A stretch of 64,000 nt of DNA from Methylovirgula sp. HY1 (GCF_019343105.1 NZ_CP073764.1:2840001-2904000), one strand, 5' to 3'; positions 29,725 to 39,790 are shown, counted from the stretch's first letter. Translations and numbers: made by a program. The notes: generated from the letters alone by a model not told the origin.

Positions 29725-30921
29725 TCAGCCGAGGCTGGCTTTGAGCTTGTCGATGAGATCGGTCTTTTCCCAGCTGAAGCCGCCATCGGCATCCGGCGTG
29801 CGGCCGAAATGCCCATAGGCGGAGGTGCGCGCATAGATCGGCCGGTTGAGCGCGAGATGATCTCTGATGCCGCGCGGCGTCAGCCGCATGACATGCGGAA
29901 GCACCGCCTCGATCTTCTCCTCCGGCACGGTGCCGGTGCCATGCGTATCGACATAGATCGACAAAGGCTCCGGAAAGCCGATCGCATAGGCGAGCTGAAT
30001 CGTGCAGCGATCGGCATAGCCGGCGGCAACGATGTTCTTGGCGAGATAGCGCGCGGCATAGGCGGCGGACCGATCGACCTTGGTCGGGTCCTTGCCCGAG
30101 AAAGCGCCGCCGCCATGGGGGGCCGCGCCGCCGTAAGTGTCGACGATGATCTTGCGGCCGGTCAGACCGCAATCGCCGTCAGGGCCGCCAATGACGAATT
30201 TGCCGGTCGGATTGACGTGCCATACCGTTTCGTCGGTGATCCATCCTTTCGGCAGAGTGGCGCGGATATAGGGTTCGACGATGGCGCGGATGTCCTTGGA
30301 GGTCAGCGTCTCGTCGAGATGCTGCGTCGAGAGCACGATCTGCGTCACGCCGATCGGTTTGCCATCGACATATTTGATCGTGACCTGGCTTTTCGCGTCG
30401 GGTCCCAGTTTCGCGGCATCGCCTTTGCCGGCCTTGCGTTCACGCGCCAGGACCTCGAGAATCTTATGGGCGTAATAGAGTGGCGCGGGCATCAGATCCG
30501 GCGTTTCGCGGCAGGCATAGCCGAACATGATGCCCTGATCGCCGGCGCCCTCGTCCTTATTGCCGCTCGCATCGACGCCTTGCGCGATATCGGCCGATTG
30601 GGCATGCAGCAAGACTTCGATGTTGACGTTCTGCCAATGGAAGCCGGCCTGCTCATAGCCGATATCTTTGATCGCCGCGCGCGTCGTTTCCTCGAGCGCG
30701 GCGACGGAGATCGCGGGACCGCGGACCTCGCCGGCGATCACGACGCGGTTCGTCGTCGCCAAAGTCTCGCATGCGACCCGGATCTGATAGGGGTCGAGGC
30801 CGGCCTTCTGGCCTTCCCGGAAAAACAGATCGACGATCTCGTCGGAGATCCGATCACAGACCTTATCGGGATGACCTTCGGAGACGGATTCGCTTGTAAA
30901 CAAATAATTCTGGCGGGACAC
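29725..30921 (-). CDS. metK: S-adenosylmethionine synthase
   Basis: This encodes 398 residues from the GTG at 30921, chosen because CGGAG precedes it by seven bases and the product begins with the family N-terminus [19 protein letters not shown]. The TTG at 30999 would add 26 unrelated residues. It contains the ATP motif [13 protein letters not shown] and the P-loop-like [16 protein letters not shown]. It makes S-adenosylmethionine from methionine and ATP. Neighbouring trmB and miaB both consume SAM. Its leader contains two inverted repeats (31001-31050). Confidence 0.96.
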   Translation of the reverse strand: MSRQNYLFTSESVSEGHPDKVCDRISDEIVDLFFREGQKAGLDPYQIRVACETLATTNRVVIAGEVRGPAISVAALEETTRAAIKDIGYEQAGFHWQNVNIEVLLHAQSADIAQGVDASGNKDEGAGDQGIMFGYACRETPDLMPAPLYYAHKILEVLARERKAGKGDAAKLGPDAKSQVTIKYVDGKPIGVTQIVLSTQHLDETLTSKDIRAIVEPYIRATLPKGWITDETVWHVNPTGKFVIGGPDGDCGLTGRKIIVDTYGGAAPHGGGAFSGKDPTKVDRSAAYAARYLAKNIVAAGYADRCTIQLAYAIGFPEPLSIYVDTHGTGTVPEEKIEAVLPHVMRLTPRGIRDHLALNRPIYARTSAYGHFGRTPDADGGFSWEKTDLIDKLKASLG

Positions 30922-31000
30922 AGATGAACTCCGACTTCGCGCGGGCGCAACCGGCGCGGCTAAAACATCACCCGGGAAAGGCGGTGAACTTTCGGCCAAA

Positions 31001-31050
31001 CCGTTCGTTTGGTCAAGCCGAACGGCGCAATACGTTCGATCTATCGAACG
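31001..31050. promoter_or_regulatory. Two adjacent inverted repeats upstream of metK
   Basis: CCGTTCG (31001-31007) pairs with CGAACGG (31019-31025), and CGTTCGAT (31033-31040) pairs with ATCGAACG (31043-31050) across 2 nt. All arms share GTTCG/CGAAC. The block lies between the XRE regulator stop and the metK GTG. It could be the operator of that regulator or part of a structured metK leader; the sequence does not decide between them. Confidence 0.45.
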
Positions 31051-31056
31051 CGGCGG

Positions 31057-31512
31057 TCAATTGATGCCGTTTTTCCCAGGCGGGGGCGGCGGGGCATCCT
31101 CAGCGGCGAGACAATTGACGAGCTCGATGATGCGCTTGCGCACCTTGGCATCGGGAATGCGGGCGAAGGCCTTGTTGAGGGCGAGACCTTCGGCGGTGGC
31201 GATGAAATCCAGGACAAACGAAGAGGAATGCGAATCTTCGGCAACGCCGGGCATTGGATGCTCGCTGCCATTGGCATTCTCGATCATGGGTGCGCCATCG
31301 AAGAAGAAAGCCGGCGGCACGTTCAGCGTCTGCGAAATCTGTTGCAGGCGGCTCGCACCGATACGGTTCGTGCCCTTTTCATATTTTTGCACTTGCTGAA
31401 AGGTCAGCCCCAGAGCTTCGCCGAGCTTTTCCTGGCTCATCCCAAGGAGAATGCGACGCATACGGACTCGGCTGCCCACATGCCGATCAATCGGATTGGG
31501 AACCTTCTTCAC
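31057..31512 (-). CDS. XRE-family helix-turn-helix regulator, metK-linked
   Basis: This encodes 151 residues from the GTG at 31512, preceded by AAAGGAG. The N-terminus PNPIDRHVGSRVRMRRILLGMSQEKLGEALG and FQQVQKYEKGTNRIGASRLQ form the HTH (residues about 10-70). The C-terminal half (EGLALNKAFARIPDAKVRKRIIELV) is conserved in alphaproteobacterial homologues. The family sits between lnt and metK in many Hyphomicrobiales; some relatives are cell-cycle or symbiosis regulators. It ends in PPPPPGKNGIN. Confidence 0.88.
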   Translation of the reverse strand: MKKVPNPIDRHVGSRVRMRRILLGMSQEKLGEALGLTFQQVQKYEKGTNRIGASRLQQISQTLNVPPAFFFDGAPMIENANGSEHPMPGVAEDSHSSSFVLDFIATAEGLALNKAFARIPDAKVRKRIIELVNCLAAEDAPPPPPGKNGIN

Positions 31513-31721
31513 GAACAGCAATCTCCTTTGAGGTCCGCACAACGCCGATCGATCGGATCGTGTCGACAGCTATGGCAGGGCAATCTGAGGCTTGATGAAG
31601 GCGGACAGGATGCGGCGCGATCACCGAAGCGGCCGGATTTCCGCCCCCAATATTACGATACCCCTTTGTACCCTCGGGATGATTTGATTTTTAGCATATA
31701 AATCCGTGTTGGTTTCATAAG

Positions 31722-33377
31722 TCAAACAAAGCGTCGCAGGAGAAGCGAAGCGCCGAGTGCGCTTAGCCAGGCGAGGATACCGGCGAGCTCCGGCGCATGC
31801 GTGAAAGGCGGCGGCGCGATCTTCTTCGGCAAAGCGCCATCGACGACGCCGTCTTCCTGCAATCCGAGTTGGGCTTCGATGCGGCCATAGGGGTCGATGA
31901 TCGCGGAGATTCCGGTATTGGCGGCACGGATCAGCGGCAGTCCCTCTTCGATCGTTTGCAGCCGGGCTTCGGCGAGATGTTGATAGGGACCCGGCGTGTG
32001 GCCGAACCAGGCATCATTCGTCACATTGATGAGAAAACCCGGCCGGCTCGGCCCCGCCCGCACCGCTGCCGCGACCTCTTCGGGAAAAATTGCCTCATAG
32101 CAGATTAGCGGCGCCGCCATAGGCAAGCCCGGCAGGCTGAGAAGCGTATGGTTCATGCCGGCGCGAAAGCCGCCGGGAATATCGACGAATTGGCGGATAC
32201 CTAAGCGGTCGAGCAAGCCGGCAAAGGGCATATATTCGCCGAAGGGCACGAGATGGAGCTTGTCGTAAGTGTCCAGAATGAGCCCGCCGTGCATCAGCAC
32301 CTGAATCGAATTCAGGAAATCCGTGTGCGGCTTGCCGTCGGCGCCGGTCGTGGTTTCAATGCGCGCCGCGCCCGTCACCAGCACCGTGCCCGCAGGCAGC
32401 GCATTGCCGATCTTGGCGAGCGCTTGCGGCTCATCCGACAGGATGAAGGGAAAGGCGGATTCCGGCCAAACCAGCAAATTGACATCCGCGAGGCCGGTGT
32501 GGCCGGGGCCGGTCGAACGATCCGACAGGCGCAGATAGCGGTTGACGATCGTATCTCTGTTCTCGGGGCTGAACTTCGCATCCTGAGGCAGGTTCGGCTG
32601 CATGATGCGCACTTTGACGGATGCGATCGTTGCCGTCTTTCCAGTGGCGAGCCGCACGGCGCCGAATCCAGCGAGCCCGGCCAGGATGAGGGCGGCGACG
32701 ACGAGGCCCGCGGGTATCCTTTGCAGGAGCCGGCGCCCCGGTACGGCCTTGCGGTCGGCGAAGAGCGCCGGCGCGGCGAAGATCGCGATGGCCAGCACCG
32801 TGAGACCATAAAGGCCGCCGATCGCGGCGAATTGCGCCAGCAGCAAATGATCGCCGAGCGCCATTCCGTAAGCGTTCCAGGGAAACCCCGTCAGCACATG
32901 GCCGCGCAGCCATTCCGAAAATCCGAGCCCTGCGGCGAGCGCGAGAATGCGGCTCGGACCCGGCGCCCAGAACAAGCGGGCGAGCGCAAATCCAAGTGCC
33001 GGAAAAAATGCGAGCCCGGCCGGCAGACCGATGACGCCGAGCGGCAGGGCCCAAGCGAAATCGTCGGGTTGGACGAGAAAGGCGGCGCCGAGCCACCAGA
33101 GGCCGGCGATGAAATAACCAAAGCCCCACCACCAGCCGATGCCGAAGGCATTCTTCAACGCGGTCGAACGAAAGGCAGGTCTGCCGCTCTTCGCCGGAGC
33201 GGGTTTCGATTCCGCTGCGCCATCGATCAGCCAAACGGCGGCGGTCATCGGAATGAACATAGCGAGGAAGACATTGAACGGAGCGAGCGCCAGCGCGCCG
33301 CTCGCTCCAGCGAGAAATGCGATCAGACGGCGGCGCCAGCCACCCGAAAGAATGACCAGGTCGGCGATTGAGGACAT
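31722..33377 (-). CDS. lnt: Apolipoprotein N-acyltransferase
   Basis: This encodes 551 residues. About seven hydrophobic segments fill residues 15-240, followed by a periplasmic nitrilase-like domain. The catalytic Glu-Lys-Cys triad appears in order as WPESAFPF, YDKLHLVPFGEY and LICYEAIFP. A final membrane helix ends the protein. It adds the third acyl chain to the N-terminal cysteine of lipoproteins at the inner membrane. Its stop is 209 bp from the XRE start. Confidence 0.95.
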   Translation of the reverse strand: MSSIADLVILSGGWRRRLIAFLAGASGALALAPFNVFLAMFIPMTAAVWLIDGAAESKPAPAKSGRPAFRSTALKNAFGIGWWWGFGYFIAGLWWLGAAFLVQPDDFAWALPLGVIGLPAGLAFFPALGFALARLFWAPGPSRILALAAGLGFSEWLRGHVLTGFPWNAYGMALGDHLLLAQFAAIGGLYGLTVLAIAIFAAPALFADRKAVPGRRLLQRIPAGLVVAALILAGLAGFGAVRLATGKTATIASVKVRIMQPNLPQDAKFSPENRDTIVNRYLRLSDRSTGPGHTGLADVNLLVWPESAFPFILSDEPQALAKIGNALPAGTVLVTGAARIETTTGADGKPHTDFLNSIQVLMHGGLILDTYDKLHLVPFGEYMPFAGLLDRLGIRQFVDIPGGFRAGMNHTLLSLPGLPMAAPLICYEAIFPEEVAAAVRAGPSRPGFLINVTNDAWFGHTPGPYQHLAEARLQTIEEGLPLIRAANTGISAIIDPYGRIEAQLGLQEDGVVDGALPKKIAPPPFTHAPELAGILAWLSALGASLLLRRFV

Positions 33378-33659
33378 GCAGTCTCGCTATTGGTTGGCAG
33401 CTGGGTCTGCTTCCGACTCGAAGGTTGATTTGGCGAAACTGAGGTTGCCACCTTATGCGCCCCGAAACCCGCGGGCTTTTTCCAGCAGAGTCATAGGTTA
33501 AAACAAGAGCTTAGTGCAACTTCGAAAAAACTTTCACGAATGGCCGAAGCGGCGTGCGATGGGCGCTGCGAGCGCCCCAATCATGCCGCTGATGGTGGGC
33601 CCCCGTTTGGCGGGCTCGGCCGCGGCGCTGCGGGCAAATGGTTTTGTGATGGCGGCGGC
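33378..33659. other. Intergenic region, 282 bp, between corC-like gene and lnt, with a repeat remnant
   Basis: The surrounding genes are tightly packed, so this gap stands out. Around 33470-33515 a decayed segment (GGCTTTTTCCAGC...GTTAAAACAAGAGCTTAG) resembles the first half of the 24513 repeat. The short plus-strand frame at 33514 has no family resemblance and is not called. Confidence 0.5.
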
Positions 33660-34691
33660 TCAGACAGAAGCGCCCTTGGAGAGAAGCGGCTTATTCTGGT
33701 GATCTTCCGCCGTCGCGGGCGCGGCTTGATCGCCGTTCTCGCCGGGAGCGGCCGAGTTGCGTGCGCCGCCGTGGCGAATCCTGATCCGTTTGACGCGGCG
33801 CGGATCCGCATCGAGCACTTCGAATTCGAGCCCGGCTTCGACGACGATCTCCCCCCGCAGAGGCACATGGCCGGCGAGACTTGTGATGAGGCCGCCCAAA
33901 GTGTCGATGTCTTCGGCATCCGTGATCATGGTCAGATCCTGCCCGATCACTTCCGAGACGTCTTCGAGGCCGGCGCGGGCATCGACCACGAAACTGCCTT
34001 CGTCCTCGCGCTCGATCTTGGGGCTTTCCTCGTCGTCATGCTCGTCTTCGATGTCGCCGACGATCATTTCGACAATATCTTCGATCGAGGCCAAGCCGTC
34101 GGTGCCGCCATATTCGTCGATGACGAGCGCCATATGGGTCCGGGTCGCCTGCATCTTTACCAATAGGTCGAGCGCCGGCATGGACGGCGGCACGAAGAGC
34201 ACCGGCCGCACGATGCCAGATTGCGCCAAGGTCATCTCGTCGAGACGCAGATGGTTCGGCTGCGCCTCGGCGCCGCGTTTGAAATCATCGGTCGCCGCGG
34301 CGATGAAATCGACGAAATCGCGAATATGGACCATGCCGCGCGGGTCATCGAGATTCTCGCCCTGGACCGGCAAACGCGAATGGCCGGCGGACCGGAAGGT
34401 CGCGAGCACTTCGGCCAATGTTGACTGAAAGCCGATCGCGAAAATATCGGCGCGCGGCACCATGACATCCTCGACGCGGACTTCGTGCAGCGACAGCACA
34501 TTCTTCAGCATTGCCCGTTCGAGCGGCGAAAAATCCGGATCGGCCGACGTGTCTTCGAGCGCATCTTGAATGTCGTCGCGGACCGAAGCGCCGCCGAGTC
34601 CGAACAAAGAGCGCAGCCGATCGATCAGGCTCGGCCGCGAATGCTGCCGGTCATGGCCGTTGTCATTGTCTCCAGAGCGATCGTTGCTCAT
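33660..34691 (-). CDS. corC: CBS-domain protein of the CorC/YbeX (hemolysin-like) family
   Basis: This encodes 343 residues. Paired CBS domains occupy about residues 75-205 (VEDVMVPRADIFAI, SRLPVQGENLDDPRGMVHIRDF, MALVIDEYGGTDGLASIEDIVE). A CorC_HlyC domain (TLGGLITSLAGHVPLRGEIV) at 250-315 and an Ala/Gly-rich tail follow. Functions proposed for the family include magnesium/cobalt homeostasis and ribosome-linked roles near ybeY. Its ATG at 34691 overlaps the ybeY stop as ATGA, implying coupled translation. Confidence 0.9.
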   Translation of the reverse strand: MSNDRSGDNDNGHDRQHSRPSLIDRLRSLFGLGGASVRDDIQDALEDTSADPDFSPLERAMLKNVLSLHEVRVEDVMVPRADIFAIGFQSTLAEVLATFRSAGHSRLPVQGENLDDPRGMVHIRDFVDFIAAATDDFKRGAEAQPNHLRLDEMTLAQSGIVRPVLFVPPSMPALDLLVKMQATRTHMALVIDEYGGTDGLASIEDIVEMIVGDIEDEHDDEESPKIEREDEGSFVVDARAGLEDVSEVIGQDLTMITDAEDIDTLGGLITSLAGHVPLRGEIVVEAGLEFEVLDADPRRVKRIRIRHGGARNSAAPGENGDQAAPATAEDHQNKPLLSKGASV

Positions 34692-35203
34692 GGGCATTCG
34701 GCCTTGTCGACGACAGCGAGACGATAGGGATCATCGATACCGAGACTGGCGAGACACTCGCGCTCGAGGCTTTCCATTTCCTCGGCTTCTGCGTCGTTTT
34801 GATGGTCATAGCCGACGAGATGCAGGGTGCCATGCACGAGGAGATGCGCATAATGCGCCCGCAGGCTCTTGCCTTCGTCCTCGGCTTCGCGCGCCAGCGT
34901 CTCGAAGGCGATCGCTATGTCGCCGAGAATGGGGGTCGTCGCCGGATCCTCGGCGGCTGGAAAGGAGAGCACATTCGTCGGCTTGTCCTGGCCGCGCCAA
35001 CGCGCATTCAAGTCGCGGATGAAAGCATCATCGCACAAAAGCAAACTGACCTCCGCGCCGGGGAGAAATTCGGCATCCGCGTGCCGCAGCGCGGCGACGA
35101 TGGCTGTTTCGGCCAATGCGCCGGCTTCGGGAAAACAGTCCCATCGATCGCTTTCGACCGCAATGTCGAGCGTGATCTCCAGACTAGGGCCAGGATCGTT
35201 CAT
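34688..35203 (-). CDS. ybeY: Endoribonuclease YbeY (16S rRNA maturation)
   Basis: This encodes 171 residues. The zinc motif is HGTLHLVGYDH with H124, H128 and H134, preceded by NVLSFP and LGDIAIA. YbeY acts in 16S rRNA 3'-end maturation and ribosome quality control. Its start overlaps the phoH stop (ATGA at 35200-35203) and its stop overlaps the corC-like start. Confidence 0.95.
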   Translation of the reverse strand: MNDPGPSLEITLDIAVESDRWDCFPEAGALAETAIVAALRHADAEFLPGAEVSLLLCDDAFIRDLNARWRGQDKPTNVLSFPAAEDPATTPILGDIAIAFETLAREAEDEGKSLRAHYAHLLVHGTLHLVGYDHQNDAEAEEMESLERECLASLGIDDPYRLAVVDKAECP

Positions 35204-36273
35204 CGGTGCGACCTGCCATTTTGAAGGCCGGCCTCGCGGGCGCGCGCTTCATAGGCGGAGACAATGCGCTGGACGAGATCGTGACGGACGACGTCGCCTT
35301 CGCTGAAGCGGACATGGCCAATCCCTTCCAAACCGCGCAAGAGGCCGATCGCCTCGCTCAATCCGGAAACCTGGCCTGCCGGCAGATCGGTCTGCGACGG
35401 ATCGCCGGTCACGATCATGCGTGAACCTTCGCCGAGACGGGTCAAGAACATCTTCATCTGCATCGCGGTGGTGTTCTGCGCCTCGTCGAGCAGAACGCAG
35501 GCATTGGTGAGGGTCCGGCCACGCATGAAGGCGAGCGGCGCCACTTCGATCATGCCCGTCTGCATGCCGCGCTCGACCATGCGGCCGTCCATGAAATCAT
35601 TCAAGGCGTCGAAGATCGGCCGCAAATAGGGGTCGACCTTGTCGCGCATGTCGCCGGGCAGGAAGCCGAGCCGTTCGCCCGCTTCGACCGCCGGGCGCGA
35701 GAGGATCAGCCGTTCGACAAATCCCTGTTCCAGAAGCGACACCGCATAGCCGACGGCGAGCCAAGTCTTGCCCGTGCCGGCAGGCCCCTCGGCAAAGCAC
35801 AGTTCATGCCGTTTGAGGCAGCGCAAATAGAGGTCTTGCGCAGCATTACGGGCCCGCACGGCGCCGCGCCGCCGCGTGCCGATCTGCTCGAAAACCGTGC
35901 GCTCCATCTCCGAATTGGGAAAGAGGGTGCCCTGCAAGACTCTCTCCTGGATCGCGCCGTCGACCTCGCCGAGGCCGACGGCCTGCCCGAGCTTGACCCG
36001 CGCATAGAGATTTTCCAGCACCTGGCGGGCCTGTTCGCAGGCTTCGGCCGGGCCTTTGATGGTGACATGATTGCCGATGGCATTGGCGAGAACGCCGAGC
36101 CTCCGTTCGATCTTGGCGAGGTTCTGATCATATTGGCCGAAGAGCACGGAGGCATGACGATTGTCGTCGAAGGCCAAAGTGATCTCGAAGGGACCGGCCG
36201 TGGCTTTGTCTTGAAGCCGCGGGGCACCGTCGGATTGCAGCAGGGGGGGCAGTGAACGATCTGACGATCTCAA
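35200..36273 (-). CDS. phoH: PhoH-family P-loop ATPase
   Basis: This encodes 357 residues with an N-terminal KH-like region and the PhoH ATPase domain. Walker A is GPAGTGKT (163-170), Walker B is CVLLDEAQN, and [19 protein letters not shown] and [11 protein letters not shown] are conserved. The best start is an unusual TTG at 36273, overlapping the miaB stop as TTGA with GGAGAGG upstream. PhoH is often linked to ybeY and is thought to act in RNA metabolism. Confidence 0.93.
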   Translation of the reverse strand: MRSSDRSLPPLLQSDGAPRLQDKATAGPFEITLAFDDNRHASVLFGQYDQNLAKIERRLGVLANAIGNHVTIKGPAEACEQARQVLENLYARVKLGQAVGLGEVDGAIQERVLQGTLFPNSEMERTVFEQIGTRRRGAVRARNAAQDLYLRCLKRHELCFAEGPAGTGKTWLAVGYAVSLLEQGFVERLILSRPAVEAGERLGFLPGDMRDKVDPYLRPIFDALNDFMDGRMVERGMQTGMIEVAPLAFMRGRTLTNACVLLDEAQNTTAMQMKMFLTRLGEGSRMIVTGDPSQTDLPAGQVSGLSEAIGLLRGLEGIGHVRFSEGDVVRHDLVQRIVSAYEARAREAGLQNGRSHR

Positions 36274-37730
36274 GCCATGACCTCTCCAACGCCGAGACGA
36301 CGGCGCCCGAATAGGGAATTCGGTCCTACCCCGGTGATCTCCACCGGGAGGATCTCGCCAATCAAAAGGTCGGGGGCATCGATCTGCACCGCCTGAAGAT
36401 AAGGAGTCTTGCCCGCGATTTGACCGGGATGGCGGCCTTTTTTTTCAAACAACACCTCGACCGTCCGGCCGATCATGGCGTGATTGAAGGCTTGCCGCTG
36501 CGTCTCGACCAGATCTTGCAGGCGGGCGAGGCGGGCACTCTTCACTGCCTCGTCGACCTGGTCGGGCGCATCGGCCGCCGGCGTTCCCGGCCGGGGCGAA
36601 TATTTGAACGAGAATGTCGCGGCAAATTCGACGTTTTCGATCAGATCGAGCGTCGCCTCGAAATCCGCTTCGCTCTCGCCGGGGAAGCCGACGATGAAAT
36701 CGGACGAGAGCGCGATATCCGGGCGCCCCTCCTTGATCCTGGCGACGACGTCGAGGTATTTCTGCCGGCCGTGCTTGCGATGCATCGCTGCGAGAATCGT
36801 GTCGGACCCAGACTGCACCGGCAGATGCAGATAGGGCATCATCTGTGGCAGATCGCGATGCGCGGCGATGAGGTCGTCGTCCATGTCGTTGGGATGGCTC
36901 GTCGTATAGCGCAAGCGCGCCAAGCCCGGCAGTTCCGCGAGCCTGGCGCAGAGCCGCGCCAGTGACCAGACGCGCCCGTCGGGGCCTTCGCCATGATAGG
37001 CATTGACGTTCTGCCCGAGCAGAACCAGCTCCCTCACACCGGCACGGACGAGATCTTGTGCCTCGGCGAGAATAGCTGAGACCGGGCGGGACATTTCGGC
37101 GCCGCGCGTATAAGGCACGACGCAGAAAGTGCAGAATTTATCGCAGCCTTCCTGAACCGTGAGGAAAGCCGAGGGGCCGCGCTGACGGATGCGTTCTTGC
37201 CGCGGCGCCACGAGATGATCGAATTTGTCCTCGATCGGAAATTCCGTGTCGACACCGCCGAGCGCCGCGCCGCCGCCGCGCAACAGATCCGGCAGGTGAT
37301 GATAATTCTGCGGCCCGACCACGAGATCGACCGCCTTTTGCCGACGCAGGATCTCGCTGCCTTCGGCCTGGGCGACACAGCCGGCGACGACGATTTTCGT
37401 CGCAAGGCCGTTGGCGCTGCGCGCCGCCTTCACCTTACGCAGCTTGCCGAGTTCGGAAAAAATCTTTTCCGCGGCGCGCTCGCGAATATGGCAGGTGTTC
37501 AAGATCACGACGTCGGCATCGTCAAAGCCCGGCGTCTCCTCGAAGCCTTCCGGCGCGAGGAGATCAGCCATCCTCTGCGCATCATAGGCGTTCATCTGAC
37601 AACCATATGACTTTATGAACAGCTTTCTGTGATCGGACGCGCCTTGAGCTCGGCTCGTCTGGGCCGGCGTTTCTTTCTGTGTGGCTCCAGGCTCTACCGC
37701 GCCGCCAGCCGATTGCGATGATTCGGTCAT
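36270..37730 (-). CDS. miaB: tRNA-2-methylthio-N6-dimethylallyladenosine synthase
   Basis: This encodes 486 residues from the ATG at 37730 (AAAGAGG upstream). The N-terminal UPF0004 domain carries the auxiliary-cluster cysteines C44, C80 and C118. The radical SAM motif is C196, C200, C203 (GCDKFCTFC), and a TRAM domain closes the protein. MiaB adds the 2-methylthio group to i6A37 of tRNAs, using SAM and two 4Fe-4S clusters. It leads the phoH-ybeY-corC block. The fur-type gene often found upstream in rhizobia is absent. Confidence 0.96.
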   Translation of the reverse strand: MTESSQSAGGAVEPGATQKETPAQTSRAQGASDHRKLFIKSYGCQMNAYDAQRMADLLAPEGFEETPGFDDADVVILNTCHIRERAAEKIFSELGKLRKVKAARSANGLATKIVVAGCVAQAEGSEILRRQKAVDLVVGPQNYHHLPDLLRGGGAALGGVDTEFPIEDKFDHLVAPRQERIRQRGPSAFLTVQEGCDKFCTFCVVPYTRGAEMSRPVSAILAEAQDLVRAGVRELVLLGQNVNAYHGEGPDGRVWSLARLCARLAELPGLARLRYTTSHPNDMDDDLIAAHRDLPQMMPYLHLPVQSGSDTILAAMHRKHGRQKYLDVVARIKEGRPDIALSSDFIVGFPGESEADFEATLDLIENVEFAATFSFKYSPRPGTPAADAPDQVDEAVKSARLARLQDLVETQRQAFNHAMIGRTVEVLFEKKGRHPGQIAGKTPYLQAVQIDAPDLLIGEILPVEITGVGPNSLFGRRRLGVGEVMA

Positions 37731-37898
37731 GATCCTCTTTGCGCCCGCGGTTGCCCGCTCTGCTAATATATGTCGCGCCGATCCCAGGGAATCGGCCGCA
37801 GCGCAGACGAGCAACTGACGGCTGTTCCCTTTTACTCCCAATCCGCCGCCATTTCCATGGCCCGGTCGCGTTCCGGCTTGTTCGCCGCCGCGATGGTT

Positions 37899-38396
37899 TC
37901 ACCTAAAATCTCGGCGCAGCACAAGCGCTGTCGTCGGCGGCCCATCCGCCTTGCGATAATAGGCTTGGCGCTCGCCGACCTGCTGGAACCCGAATTGGGT
38001 ATAAAGCGCCAGGGCGGCCTGGTTGCCGGCCTCGACCTCGAGGAACAAAGCCTTGGTTCCCTGCGCCGCCAGCGTCGCCAGATGGACACCGAGCAAAGCG
38101 CTGCCGATACCCTTGCGACGAAACTCCGGCGCGACTGCGATGGTTAAGATCTCCGCCTCATCCAAGACCCGCCGCGACAGAATAAAGCCCGCGAGCTCAG
38201 CGCTTTTTCCCCACCAAGCCGCAGCCATAGCCGCCTCGCCGATGACGTCGCGGGCGGCGAGCAATGTCTCGAAATCCGCCGCCGACCAGGGATAGGCGAA
38301 AGATTGCGCGTGGATCTTGGCGCAGGCTGTCGCCGCTTGGGGCGCGATTCGGCGGACGTCCGGCGGTCGCCGGTGGGTGTCGAAAAAGCCGAACAT
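37899..38396 (-). CDS. rimI: Ribosomal protein S18-alanine N-acetyltransferase-like GNAT protein
   Basis: This encodes 165 residues. The N-terminal segment IHAQSFAYPWSAADFETLL, the acetyl-CoA loop EFRRKGIGSALL and FLEVEAGNQAALALYTQFGFQQVGERQAYY are classic RimI features. It lies three bases after tsaB, the usual pairing in alphaproteobacteria. The name follows family and context. Confidence 0.92.
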   Translation of the reverse strand: MFGFFDTHRRPPDVRRIAPQAATACAKIHAQSFAYPWSAADFETLLAARDVIGEAAMAAAWWGKSAELAGFILSRRVLDEAEILTIAVAPEFRRKGIGSALLGVHLATLAAQGTKALFLEVEAGNQAALALYTQFGFQQVGERQAYYRKADGPPTTALVLRRDFR

Positions 38397-38399
38397 GGG

Positions 38400-39095
38400 T
38401 CAGGCGGTCGCCGGCATGATGGATGCGCCGGGCAGCGGCTTGGCATCGGGTGCCTTCAGGTAAAGCGGCCGCGCTGGGATGAGCGGGTCGGCGAGCAGGC
38501 CGAGCTTGGCGACATAGAGGATGTCGGGCGTGGTGGCGTCGCTGGCGAGTTCGACGATATGGCCGGCCGCCGCGGCTTCGATGGCGAGCATCGGCGCGCC
38601 GGAGCCGGTGAGCCGCAGCGGATCGCCGTTCAAGCTTTCCACGGCCTCGCGAATGGTCATCAGGCGGGGCGCCAGCACCGCCCGCGCATCCGGGCCGAAG
38701 GCGGCAACATAGATCGAACCGTGACGGGCATCGATCGCGGTGACGACCAGGCCCGGCTTCTGTTCGAGGATCAAAGGCGCGGCCAAGGCGGCGAGCGTGA
38801 CGACGCCGACGACCGGCACATTGCAGGCAAGGCCAATGGCGCGCGCCGCGGCAATGCCGATCCTGAGGCCGGTGAAAGACCCTGGCCCGATCGTGACGGC
38901 AATGCGCGACAGGGCGGGGAAACCACCCTCGACGCGCGCCATCACCCGATCGATGAGGGGGAGGAGCGCCTCGGCATGGCCGCGCTCCATCGCGATCGTT
39001 TCCGCGGCTTCGGGCGCATCGGCGCCGACTTCGAAGACGCAGGCCGAAGTCGCTTGAAGGGCCGTGTCGATCGCGAGGATTTTCATGCCTGTCAT
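38400..39095 (-). CDS. tsaB: tRNA threonylcarbamoyladenosine biosynthesis protein TsaB
   Basis: This encodes 231 residues (228 from the second ATG at 39086). The ASKHA-fold start KILAIDTALQATS, the GHAEALLPLIDRV segment and TIGPGSFTGLRIG match TsaB. TsaB is the non-catalytic partner of TsaD in forming t6A37 on ANN-decoding tRNAs; tsaD lies 10 kb away in this window. Ser follows the first TALQAT, consistent with an inactive nucleotide site. Confidence 0.94.
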   Translation of the reverse strand: MTGMKILAIDTALQATSACVFEVGADAPEAAETIAMERGHAEALLPLIDRVMARVEGGFPALSRIAVTIGPGSFTGLRIGIAAARAIGLACNVPVVGVVTLAALAAPLILEQKPGLVVTAIDARHGSIYVAAFGPDARAVLAPRLMTIREAVESLNGDPLRLTGSGAPMLAIEAAAAGHIVELASDATTPDILYVAKLGLLADPLIPARPLYLKAPDAKPLPGASIMPATA

Positions 39096-39152
39096 GGTGA
39101 CGCCGGATCGGTTCGCTCCAGAGCCGTCCGGCGCCGAGAAGCTATGAGTGCG

Positions 39153-39716
39153 TCAGATCTGCTCGACGGACTGGACGGCAGGTACATAATGGCGCAGCAG
39201 GTTTTGAATGCCATGTTTCAAGGTCGCCGATGAAGACGGACAACCAGAACATGAGCCTTTCATAGCGAGATAAACGGTTCCGTCGCGGAAGCCGCGGAAT
39301 TTAATGTCGCCGCCGTCGTTGGCGACGGAAGGCCGGACCCGCGTTTCGATCAGTTCCTTGATCGTTGCAACGGTTTCCGCGTCCTCGGGCGCGAAAAATT
39401 CATCGCCCTCGGTCTGTGGGTCGGCCAAGGCGCCATCCGCCAAAAGCGGGGCGCCGGAGACGAAATGCTCCATGATCGTGCCGAGAACGGCGGGTTTGAT
39501 CTCCTGCCATTCACCCTCAGCCTTGGTGACCGAGATGAAATCGGCACCGAAGAAGACGCTGCTGACGCCGGGAACGCCGAACAAGGCTTGAGCGAGCGGC
39601 GATTTTACCGCCGTTGACCCGTCGCGAATATCGAGCGTGCCCGCCGACATCACCGGCCGGCCGGGTAGAAATTTCAAAGTCGCGGGATTTGGTGTGGTTT
39701 CGGTTTCGATAAACAT
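39153..39716 (-). CDS. NifU-like iron-sulfur scaffold/carrier protein (Nfu type)
   Basis: This encodes 187 residues from the ATG at 39716 (GGGAGAGG upstream). The N-terminal Nfu_N domain begins MFIETETTPNPATLKFLPG. The C-terminal NifU domain holds the cluster-binding CxxC in GSCSGCPSS, preceded by VRPSVANDGGDI. Nfu proteins hand 4Fe-4S clusters to enzymes such as lipoate synthase or MiaB-like proteins. The order next to tsaB-rimI is common in Hyphomicrobiales. Confidence 0.94.
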   Translation of the reverse strand: MFIETETTPNPATLKFLPGRPVMSAGTLDIRDGSTAVKSPLAQALFGVPGVSSVFFGADFISVTKAEGEWQEIKPAVLGTIMEHFVSGAPLLADGALADPQTEGDEFFAPEDAETVATIKELIETRVRPSVANDGGDIKFRGFRDGTVYLAMKGSCSGCPSSSATLKHGIQNLLRHYVPAVQSVEQI

Positions 39717-39790
39717 GATCCTCTCCCAAGCTGCCGGGTCAAGGCCGGAGTTGGACATCCTCAGGGTTGAGAACCCTTCTAAAATAGGGC

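Noticed and set aside
30922-31060. SAM-II or SAM/SAH riboswitch upstream of metK
   Set aside because: Such riboswitches do precede metK in some alphaproteobacteria, but I could not match a consensus pseudoknot here. Only two inverted repeats are supported; a covariance-model search would decide.
33514-33702. 62-codon plus-strand frame between the corC-like gene and lnt
   Set aside because: It has no ribosome binding site, a composition of Ala/Pro/Arg as expected by chance at this GC, and it overlaps the corC-like C-terminus.
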